Assembly: GCA_021160355.1 (NCBI GenBank)
Contig: JAGHCS010000025.1
Span: 1-10,726, forward strand
From: Candidatus Cloacimonadota bacterium
GTDB taxonomy: Bacteria; Cloacimonadota; Cloacimonadia; JGIOTU-2
Reading direction: 5' to 3'
DNA length: 10,726 nt
A program made the position numbers and the translations under genes. The notes below the pieces were generated by a model. That model worked only from the letters and a program-made list of their open reading frames with translations. It was not told the origin of the DNA and did not search any database. Shown here piece by piece: positions 1-7,600 of the stretch (positions are counted from its first letter, which is position 1; every line of letters starts with the position of its first letter).

Positions 1-89
1 CAATGACTCTATCGTCTCATATGCACGATAATCATCACTATCATTACTAAGTTTATCCTTCTAATAAATATCCCAATTTTCCGATAACA

Positions 90-118
90 TTGACAAAACT
101 TATATGGGGTAATGAGAT
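90..118 (+). promoter_or_regulatory. possible sigma70-type promoter for the MliC-like lipoprotein gene
   Basis: A perfect -35 hexamer TTGACA lies at 90-95. With a 17-base spacer, the -10 position (113-118) reads TGAGAT, which matches TATAAT at four of six bases. Transcription would start near 125, leaving a leader of about 27 bases before the ATG at 152. The -10 is weak and the region is AT-rich, so a chance match is possible. I see no other feature in bases 1-151. Very short reading frames end at positions 31 and 50, and either could be the tail of an upstream gene, but nothing supports this. Confidence 0.33.
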
Positions 119-151
119 TTTTTATATGTAAAATCAAGCTATGGAGATGCA

Positions 152-802
152 ATGAAAAAAATAATTATTCCTTTAGTTTTGATCATCATTCTTATTTGTT
201 CGTGCACAAAGAAGTGTAATTTTAGTTCACCTCCCAAATATAACATCCCTCCCGATAATGTATTTGTTTTTCAATGTGAAAATGACGAGTTTTATACAGT
301 CCACTTTCAAGATGATGCTGCCTACCTTTATCATAAATACGAGATTTACAAATTACCTCGTGCGATTTCCGCTTCTGGTGCCCGTTACAGCGATGGAGTA
401 AATGAATTCTGGAACAAGGGTGATATGGCAATGATCACGATCGGTGATAAATCCTATCAGAACTGCCAGCTGGTTAATCCCAACGAAAGACAACTCAAAC
501 TTCCCGCAGACTATTTCTGGGCTTTGAGTAATGATCCTCTTTGGTCATTGACCATCTTTGATTCGGAAATAGTTGTATTTTTTGACAAGAAAAATAAAGC
601 ATACCGGTTTCCCTCGGCAACGCTTGTGGACTCTGGAGAAGGTGAAAAGGTGTACACAGCGGAATCTGAAGATCATACGGTTAAAGTTGTGATCTCAAAG
701 AAGGATTGTTATGATAAAAAAAGCGATCAACATTTCCCATACCATGTCACTCTATTTCTTGATGGAAAAGAATATAATGGCTGCGGCACCTCACCCAAAT
801 AG
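152..802 (+). CDS. lipoprotein with MliC-type lysozyme-inhibitor domain plus COG3650-like domain
   Basis: This probably encodes an envelope lipoprotein that blocks the active site of C-type lysozyme. Residues 1-18 form a lipoprotein signal: lysines at 2-3, a hydrophobic stretch, and a lipobox I-C-S-C with the lipidated cysteine at 18. Residues about 36-110 carry the MliC signature SASGARY (73-79), then FWNKG (86-90). Ser75 and Lys89 are 14 residues apart, the spacing of the Ser and Lys known to enter the lysozyme cleft in MliC. Cys42 and Cys105 are placed to form the domain's disulfide. Residues about 120-216 look like a second domain: a 'NDPLWSLTI' stretch resembling the GNEPFW motif of COG3650 proteins, Cys186 and a closing YNGCG. 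I recall that family from its motifs only, so this half is less certain. GGAG at 143-146 supports the start. There is no residue after the lipobox that clearly decides inner or outer membrane sorting. A 76-base gap separates it from the next gene, with no hairpin in between. Confidence 0.82.
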   Translation: MKKIIIPLVLIIILICSCTKKCNFSSPPKYNIPPDNVFVFQCENDEFYTVHFQDDAAYLYHKYEIYKLPRAISASGARYSDGVNEFWNKGDMAMITIGDKSYQNCQLVNPNERQLKLPADYFWALSNDPLWSLTIFDSEIVVFFDKKNKAYRFPSATLVDSGEGEKVYTAESEDHTVKVVISKKDCYDKKSDQHFPYHVTLFLDGKEYNGCGTSPK

Positions 803-878
803 GAAACTATATTTCAAAAAAGTTGACTTCTTAGAAAAATACACCGGTTTAGCACTATGATTATTCGGAGTATTCAGA

Positions 879-1343
879 ATGTTGAAAAATAAAACAGATT
901 TGATCGCTTATTGCGGCTTATACTGCGGCGAGTGTTTTAATTACACCGGAACGATTGCTGACCTGGCTCGTGACCTGCGAAAAGAATTGAGGAACTACAG
1001 GTTTGGCAAGACTGCCGATGCGCTTTCTGAAATTCCATTCTTCAAGGAGTTCGAGGATTATGAAACCTGCTACAAGGTTCTGGGTGCAATGGTAAAGCTT
1101 CGTTGTAGAAAGTCTTGCAGAGACGGCGGAGGAAATCCCTATTGCAAGATCAGAAACTGTTGTGTGAAGAAGGGGTATGACGGGTGCTGGGAATGTGAAG
1201 ATTTCCTTACCTGTGAGAAGTTCTCATTCTTGAAGGCAAACCACGGGGACGCACATCTGCAAAATATGAAGATCATAAAGAAAAAGGGTATGGATGAATT
1301 TTTGAAAGGCAAAAAACACTGGTATCTTAAACCCAAAGAATAA
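879..1343 (+). CDS. DUF3795 family cysteine-rich protein
   Basis: A 154-residue protein with twelve cysteines that matches the DUF3795 pattern, a family without an established function. The opening motif is YCGLYCGEC (Cys12, 16, 19). The central part has Cys64, 76 and 80 before a GGG turn. It is followed by Cys89, the pair 94-95, and GCWEC with Cys103, 106 and 112. A basic C-terminal stretch follows. The cysteines suggest metal binding (zinc or an iron-sulfur cluster), but the sequence cannot say which. There is no signal peptide or membrane segment, so it should be cytoplasmic. CGGAG at 866-870, eight bases before the ATG, supports the start. A TATGAT hexamer at 856-861 could be a -10 box, but it has no good -35 partner. 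The MscS gene follows after 23 bases, so the two are probably co-transcribed. Length is normal for the family as I know it. Confidence 0.83.
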   Translation: MLKNKTDLIAYCGLYCGECFNYTGTIADLARDLRKELRNYRFGKTADALSEIPFFKEFEDYETCYKVLGAMVKLRCRKSCRDGGGNPYCKIRNCCVKKGYDGCWECEDFLTCEKFSFLKANHGDAHLQNMKIIKKKGMDEFLKGKKHWYLKPKE

Positions 1344-1366
1344 ATATATTTAAGAAAGGATTATAA

Positions 1367-2197
1367 ATGGATGCAGTTCAGGCAACAAAACCATATTTGA
1401 ATAAGGCAATAGAACTCATAATGGAGTATGGTCCTAAACTTATTTTGGCAATACTGGTTCTTATTATCGGTATGTGGATCATAAAAGGTATAAAAAAACT
1501 AGTTAAAAAAGCACTGCAAAAAGGTCATGTTGAGATATCATTGCAGAAATTTCTCGTTAGTATGATCACAGTTCTGCTGAAAGTGTTGCTCTTGATCAGT
1601 GTAGCATCTATGGTAGGAATTGCCACCACATCTTTTATCGCAATTCTCGGCGCTGCAACCTTTGCGATCGGTCTTGCACTGCAGGGTAGTATGTCGAACT
1701 TTGCCGGTGGTGTGCTAATACTTCTACTCAAACCGTTCAAGGTAGGCGACACTATAGAAGCTCAGGGATTTGTCGGGAAAGTTCATGAGATACAGATTTT
1801 TAACACTATTATGAAAACCTTCGATAATAAAATGATCTATATACCGAATGGTACTCTCTCGAATGGTAATATTACAAATTATTCTCGGGAGCCCATACGA
1901 CGTGTGGACATGACTTTTGGAATCGGATATGGTGATGACATAAAGAAAGCAAAAGAAGCTCTTACAAGATTAGTTCAGGAAGATGCACGAATATTAAAAG
2001 ATCCAGCTCCATTAATTGCAGTTTCCAGCTTGGGTGACAGCTCAGTTAATTTTGCAGTAAAAGTGTGGTGTGATACTGCGGAATACTGGAATGTTTATTT
2101 TGACATGCAGGAGAAGGTGAAGCTCACTTTTGACCAAGAAAATATCTCGATCCCATTCCCTCAAACGGATGTGCATCTTTACAGAGATGAAAAATAA
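1367..2197 (+). CDS. mscS: small-conductance mechanosensitive channel, MscS family
   Basis: A 276-residue inner-membrane channel that opens under membrane tension and releases solutes on hypo-osmotic shock; the family works as a homoheptamer. Length and layout match the classical E. coli type (286 residues). TM1 lies at about 21-42, TM2 at about 62-84, and the pore helix TM3 at about 88-120. TM3 shows the Gly/Ala packing pattern: GAATFAIGLALQG at 95-107, then SNFAGG at 110-115, with the Gln106-Gly107 kink. KPFKVGD (122-128) leads into the beta domain. Residues 180-255 form the cytoplasmic alpha/beta domain, and IPFPQTDVHL (262-271) is the usual C-terminal barrel strand. AGAAAGGA at 1353-1360, six bases before the ATG, supports the start. 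It has neighbours at 23 bases upstream and 30 bases downstream on the same strand, so it is likely the middle gene of an operon. All key features are present and the gene looks functional. Confidence 0.95.
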   Translation: MDAVQATKPYLNKAIELIMEYGPKLILAILVLIIGMWIIKGIKKLVKKALQKGHVEISLQKFLVSMITVLLKVLLLISVASMVGIATTSFIAILGAATFAIGLALQGSMSNFAGGVLILLLKPFKVGDTIEAQGFVGKVHEIQIFNTIMKTFDNKMIYIPNGTLSNGNITNYSREPIRRVDMTFGIGYGDDIKKAKEALTRLVQEDARILKDPAPLIAVSSLGDSSVNFAVKVWCDTAEYWNVYFDMQEKVKLTFDQENISIPFPQTDVHLYRDEK

Positions 2198-2227
2198 GTA
2201 ACGTTTTGAAATAAAGAGGTATAAGAA

Positions 2228-2980
2228 ATGAGAAAACTGATAATATTTTGTATATTAATCTTTTTCACACTCACTCCGATAGTTCATGCCCAATTCATGG
2301 CAGACATGGAAACTGGGCTTAATCTCAGCGGATATAATGATGTGAGAGTACCGGGCAATATTGGAAGTCTGTTCTCTCTGCAAAATGACATTGGATCAAA
2401 TGCTTCCCTGTATTTTAGGATGAAATTCAACTTTACTTTTGCAGAACGACATAATATATCGGTTTTGTTTGCACCCTTTACAAAAACTTATAAGGGCAAA
2501 CCAAAACAGAACATAAATTTTGCAGGCCAGAGTTATTCTAGTATTTATGAAGTAAAAGCAAAATATCAATTCAATTCATGGCGGCTTTCCTACAGGTGGG
2601 ATTTTATAAAATCTAAACATTTTCAGATTGGAATCGGTCTTACAGGAAAGATCCGGGATGCGAAGATCAGTATGAAGGGCAAGGATAATATGGGAACAAT
2701 AGTAGAATCTTCCAAGAAAAATGTTGGGTTTATACCGCTTGTAAATTTTTTCTTTGCATGGAAAATTACTCCATGCATGGATCTTCGTATTGAAGGAGAT
2801 GCAATTAGAACTCCTCATGGACGTGTTGAGGATATATTCTTCGGATGGGCAGGATGCATCTCAGATAAAGTGAGGTTGAAACTCGGATATAGATTTTTAG
2901 AAGGCGGGGCAGATAAATCTACAGTGTATAATTTTGCACTGTTCCGTTATATTGTGCTTGGATTGTCATTCCAGATGTAA
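2228..2980 (+). CDS. exported beta-rich protein, probable outer-membrane beta-barrel
   Basis: I do not recognise a specific family. Residues 1-21 form a clear Sec signal peptide: Arg2-Lys3, a hydrophobic core, and a likely cleavage after H-A (20-21) before Gln22. There is no lipobox cysteine. The 229-residue mature part is rich in alternating polar/apolar stretches with many aromatics, as in membrane beta-strands (for example 60-71, 75-84, 105-123, 131-147, 166-180, 214-223 and 233-249). The last strand ends IVLGLSFQM, with Phe third from last. Outer-membrane barrels often end in an aromatic residue, so the fit is only partial. By size it could form about 8-12 strands. AAGAGG at 2214-2219, eight bases before the ATG, supports the start. 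It follows the MscS gene by 30 bases and is followed by the hairpin at 3012-3041, so it is probably the last gene of the transcript. A role beside MscS in envelope or osmotic physiology is a guess from position only. Confidence 0.68.
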   Translation: MRKLIIFCILIFFTLTPIVHAQFMADMETGLNLSGYNDVRVPGNIGSLFSLQNDIGSNASLYFRMKFNFTFAERHNISVLFAPFTKTYKGKPKQNINFAGQSYSSIYEVKAKYQFNSWRLSYRWDFIKSKHFQIGIGLTGKIRDAKISMKGKDNMGTIVESSKKNVGFIPLVNFFFAWKITPCMDLRIEGDAIRTPHGRVEDIFFGWAGCISDKVRLKLGYRFLEGGADKSTVYNFALFRYIVLGLSFQM

Positions 2981-3011
2981 GTTAGATACGTTCGTTTAAT
3001 GTTTTATCATA

Positions 3012-3052
3012 GGAAGGCGATAATGCGTATTATCGCCTTCCCATGTGTTTTT
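3012..3052 (+). terminator. intrinsic terminator between convergent genes
   Basis: A perfect 13-base-pair stem (GGAAGGCGATAAT at 3012-3024 paired with 3029-3041) closes a GCGT loop. Six bases downstream is a run of five T at 3048-3052. The arrangement fits rho-independent termination of the plus-strand operon. On the minus strand the flank left of the stem is not A-rich, so a good U-tract is missing. The hairpin may still slow or protect the minus-strand transcript, whose last stop codon is at 3051-3053, right beside it. Confidence 0.8.
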
Positions 3053-4586
3053 ATATTTCGAATTCCAATCTTTTTGCCCACAGCGCACTCCTGTCTCTGT
3101 TTCTCAGGAAATTATCGATCATTAATTCACGGTCGATTGTAATATTTTTATCGAATACTACTTTGTTATTTATAATGACTTTTACGGGATTATCAAAATT
3201 TACCATATCGGGATGCAGGTAGATTGCAAGCTTCTTTACTCGCGATGTTTCTAGTACAAATTCGTTCCCGAAATATTCTGCCTGTACTGCGCCTGAAGGT
3301 TCGGAGTAGTTTATCGCATCATAATAAGTAGTGTCAGGGAACTGTCCATACAATGTAATCTCTTCGTCATATCTTTTCACCGTTATGCTTACCGAGTCTC
3401 CGCGTTGCTTGAAAGTTTTCAAGCTGTCCATTTCGTCAAGAGAGTGAATAGGAATACCATCCATTTTTATGATAAGATCCTGTTGCTGGAGGCCCATTTG
3501 ACTGGCAGTAGTTTCTCCTTCGACAAGATTGTATACTATGATGCCATCGTAATCAAAATCATCATCTGGATAGAAACCGAAGCTGATCCTGTCGTTCGGG
3601 ATCTGGGCTTGATATTCTTGATGCCAATCTGCCCTTGCAATAGTTGTGTCTATTTCGAGAATTTCGAGCCAATCACATTTTCCATAATCGGGCGTCCATG
3701 TCTCCCAGTAGATATCTGGCTGAAAAATTTCCCGCGGCTGAAGTGTCATACTCTTTATCATAATGGGAATTTCATCATTCGCATAATCGAAATCATGCCC
3801 GACGCCCCAGTATTCTTTATAAAGGAGATTGGCTCCTGCCTGTAGTGCAAGATCGATTAACATGCGCATTTTAAGTGCCGGATAAAGTCTGTCGATGTCG
3901 GTATTTATTGCATTCATTCTTCGATTTTTGAGATTGGGAAGAAAGGTTGGTTTTTTCGTTACAATCGAGCCCACAGAGAGGAAACCGTTAAGGGGATAAA
4001 AGGAAGCAAAATCATCAGGAGTGCTCATTGCCATGAAGAAAGATCCCGAGCCGCCGTCAGAAAAGCCAGTTACAAATATTCTATCATCATCGATGTTGAA
4101 ATATGTTTTCAGGATTCTGATCTGGGTTTGAATGTTTTTTACTCCTACCAGATCCCACCATGAAGTATCGATATTGCCGAACGGAAAGAGCATCAGCCAT
4201 TTGTGCTTTTCGGCAAAAAGAACGAAATAATTGTCCTGCAAGAAACTTTCTTCAATCGAGTGGAAATCTCTTGTGCTCACCCCTCCATGCAAATACACCA
4301 GCAGAGGTGTTTTTGTGTGTTGATCGTACTCGGAAGGTATATAGAGCACATAAGGCGCTTTCAATGTGTCATTTATCTGGTTGTAAAAGGTGATAAACAC
4401 GCCGGTCGAATCCGGTGCTGGATATGCGTTCCACTGTGAGAGTATTGTATAAAGTGAGTCATCCGAAATATTTTGATCATTAGCAAATTTGTTGATCTCA
4501 TTCAGCCATGAGTCATTTTGCGCAAAGATATGCGATGCAAACATAATAACAAGAAGAACCACAAACAATTCTATACTTTTTTTCAT
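3051..4586 (-). CDS. secreted alpha/beta-hydrolase (esterase-type) with PDZ domain
   Basis: A 511-residue exported serine hydrolase; the substrate cannot be told from sequence. Residues 1-22 are a Sec signal peptide (cleavage after IFA). The catalytic domain (about 75-285) opens with LLVYLHGG (95-102), the oxyanion-hole motif of esterase and prolyl-oligopeptidase-like enzymes. It has the nucleophile elbow GFSDGG at 174-179 (Ser176), a probable acid at Asp232 (less likely Asp230), and the catalytic His264 in GVGHDFDY. Residues about 332-416 form a PDZ domain: ISFGFYP, a VEGETTASQMGL loop, then DLIIKMDG with the helix after it, as in periplasmic proteases. Residues about 418-511 are a beta-rich C-terminal domain of unclear role. 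The triad looks intact. AAAGGAG lies just upstream of the ATG (about 4592-4598). The large helicase-nuclease gene ends 29 bases upstream, with no hairpin between, so co-transcription is possible. Their functions have no obvious link. Confidence 0.85.
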   Translation of the reverse strand: MKKSIELFVVLLVIMFASHIFAQNDSWLNEINKFANDQNISDDSLYTILSQWNAYPAPDSTGVFITFYNQINDTLKAPYVLYIPSEYDQHTKTPLLVYLHGGVSTRDFHSIEESFLQDNYFVLFAEKHKWLMLFPFGNIDTSWWDLVGVKNIQTQIRILKTYFNIDDDRIFVTGFSDGGSGSFFMAMSTPDDFASFYPLNGFLSVGSIVTKKPTFLPNLKNRRMNAINTDIDRLYPALKMRMLIDLALQAGANLLYKEYWGVGHDFDYANDEIPIMIKSMTLQPREIFQPDIYWETWTPDYGKCDWLEILEIDTTIARADWHQEYQAQIPNDRISFGFYPDDDFDYDGIIVYNLVEGETTASQMGLQQQDLIIKMDGIPIHSLDEMDSLKTFKQRGDSVSITVKRYDEEITLYGQFPDTTYYDAINYSEPSGAVQAEYFGNEFVLETSRVKKLAIYLHPDMVNFDNPVKVIINNKVVFDKNITIDRELMIDNFLRNRDRSALWAKRLEFEI

Positions 4587-4615
4587 GTCTGCTCCTTTAT
4601 ATTTATTTAATATTT

Positions 4616-7600
4616 TTAAATTTCATTTAATACAAACGGATAGCAGTCCTTTCGACAGATCCGGCTGAAATCGCAGTAGCTGCAAGGTTTCTTGCCGGAC
4701 ACTCTTTCACGAATATGAAACTCACCATTTGTCACTTTGGCTCCATAGTGAATGAAAAGCTCTTTCACTTTTTCTATCGATTGACTGTCGTTTCTGTCTT
4801 TTGGGGGGATAATGAATACCCCATTATCCTCAGATATCGCAAGATGCCTTTTTTTTGCTTGAGCAATATTTTTTAAGGATTCGTAAAGAAAAATAATTCT
4901 GCTTTCAGGAAAATGCGATTTTAAGACCATAATATACAGGAATGCCTGAATATCCCAGAAAAACTCTATATCTGAAGGACTCGGACTAAAGCCGGTTTTA
5001 TAATCAATGCAAAGCACTTTATGAGGACTGTCTGTTTGAAAAATTGCATCAATTTTCCCCCGGAAATGAAGTGTTACGTTGTCGCTTTTTAGTAAATAAA
5101 CAGGCCATGTATCAGTATCTTCTTTATCCACTAATCCGAAAATCTGCTCAAAGCTGACCGGTGAATATTCTTTCAAAAAATTCCTGTCAAAGGCAAGAAG
5201 CTGGACCAGAACATTATCCTCTTTACCTGAAACAAGTCCATTTGCATAGGGTGCATATACTCTTTTAATGAACAGGTCTCTTTCCGGATAGACATGATGT
5301 TTTTTTAAAGCGCGCATGAGCGATTCTGAGAGGAGTTCAAGGGCGTGTACGGAACTTTCCTTTAATACCTGGAATCCATTTTTCTTTCCAAAATATTCCA
5401 GCGCTTTATGTATAACATTACCGAGCTGCAATCTTTGAATGGCATCTTCATCATAAGTTAGAGGTTTCAAATCCAGTAATTCCTCAAACAAATAGTGCAT
5501 CGGGCATTGTATGAGCGTGTTCATCTCTCGTGCTGAAAATGTAAGTGTTGACCTTCCATCAGTTTTAACCAAACCCTTATAAAAACCAATAGTGTCATCT
5601 TGATATTCATTGTGGCGCTTCAATATCGGAAGGATCGGATTTTCAATTTTATGATCATAATATGTAAGATAATACTGACGCGCAGTGAGAGGTGCTCGTT
5701 TCTGTTCTGTAATTTCCATTCGTTCAAATGTTTCCAGCAAAGTTGATGGATTGAGCACATTTCCATCCATGTCTCGTTCCGCGCAGGAATAGTAAAGACG
5801 AGAATTAAGTTCTTGCCAGCGATTGAGAAGCATCACACTTTTCTCCCAGTTATATGAAGGAATCGATGGAGCAAAAGGGTTGTTCTTCTGTGGAACAGGG
5901 AAGTAGTTCTCTGATAATCCGGCAATATACAGGGTTACATCATCCAGTTCGAGTGTATCCATGAAACCAAGAATATCAACACCTTTGTAACCTTTTCGCG
6001 AAGGTATCTCAAGATTCTTTAATGCCCTTTTTATGTCTTTTAAAAGGTTGTCGGGTTTAAACTCAAGCCCGATATTATGATATGCTTCGAGAGTATTTTG
6101 TAAGCATTGATGAATAAGAGAGTAAGCTTCTTGCATGTTTTCATTTCGCTCTATTTTTGAGATGATGCCTATATTATTTAGAACTGTGTCTATTCCATCA
6201 AGTATAGAAGTAGACGTTATATCTATCGCAATACCCTTTATTGTACCGAGTAGTTCCGTGATTGAATGAATAGCTTCGGAATGAATTTTCACTTCATCAT
6301 TTTCAGCAATGTCGCTGAAATAATGTATGCCGTTCCTACGAATAAAGGCATCGAGTGCAAAAATATTTCTGGGAGTATCAAAGAGAGGGTGAAGCATCAG
6401 TGAGGAGACAATATTCCAGGTAAGTCTCTCCGATGAGAGCATTATTGTCAGCAGAGATATAATAAACTGAGTAAGAGGTTCAGCAATAAGTTTGCTTCCT
6501 GCAATTGAGTGATAAGGGATTCCATACGAATGGAAAATCTTTTTAATCACCGGTAGGTAAGCATCCATGCTGGAAACAGCAACTTTTATTTTAGAGAGTT
6601 CCTGACCGCTTTTTCGAAGCGTGTATATCTCTCTTGCTATTGCGTCAATCTCAGTTTCTATCGAATAATGTTGTGTATAGTTTGATTTTGGACTAAATTC
6701 CTTTTGTACAACTATATGCCAGATTTGTGGGGTAAGATCAAAAGAGGATTGTGTCGAAAAATCTTCGAAATTATTAATAAAATAGAATTTCTCCGCGCAC
6801 TTTGAGAGTTGCGATATAATCTCATATTCGAGGGGACTCTCTTTGTAAAATCCGTTAAGCAGAACTGTTTTTCCTTCAAGATTATATCGGATGTACTGAC
6901 CTAAAACCTCATAGTCATAATAATAGTGCTTTTCATGCCTGAGTTTTCCATAATTAATATTAATTTTTTCAAACTCTTCGCTTCCGGTAAATTTCTGATT
7001 CCAAAGCTCACTTTTTCGGAACGCATCTGTAAGCAATTCAATTGTGCCTTCGTTCAAAGCCATCCCTTCAGCAGCTTTTTTAACAAGTAAATTGCCAGTC
7101 TCTGGAGTTATTACTTTTCCCATTACTGGATGAGTTGTAATAAATTTATTAAGTGTCGTGATCCGTATATTCGGAGTCAAAAGTTTTCGCTGTGTGAGTG
7201 CCTGCATCATTCTCTTTGATTGATATACGGTCGGATTAACGATCATTATGTCGCTATGTATGTCAAGCTGAGTGAGGATTTTTTCTGATAGAGGTATATC
7301 CTCGAATTTGGAAAGAGTGAATGGATGCTGTTCATTCGGGAAGATTTTCAAGAAGTATTCCTCATCCCATTTTATTTCGTGAAGCTCGTTTATCGAAGAA
7401 TAGTAGATGAATGTTTGTGCATCGATGTCATAAAGTTGTTTGACCATCCAGTTGTAGGTCTGGAGTTGTACTTCATAAAGGTGGAAAGCACGAAGCGTTT
7501 TGTCAGTTTTAAAATCAACTATGACCCACTTGTCGTCTTCCCGGTAGAGCAAATCGAGTATGCCATTTACTTCAAGATAAAGTTCGCCATTATCGAGCCA

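Noticed and set aside
3..50. A 15-residue histidine-rich reading frame at the left edge
   Set aside because: It is too short to judge, has no visible ribosome binding site and no similarity I can name. It is most likely chance.
803..878. Terminator or promoter pair between the lipoprotein and DUF3795 genes
   Set aside because: TTGACT at 823-828 and TATGAT at 856-861 are 27 bases apart, too far for one promoter. AAGT-TG-ACTT is too short to be a stable hairpin.
3405..3845. A 146-residue plus-strand open frame opposite the hydrolase gene
   Set aside because: It lies entirely antisense to a gene with clear catalytic motifs, has no recognisable domain and no evident ribosome binding site. The same applies to the plus-strand frames opposite the helicase-nuclease gene (such as 7325-7684 and 7800-8081).
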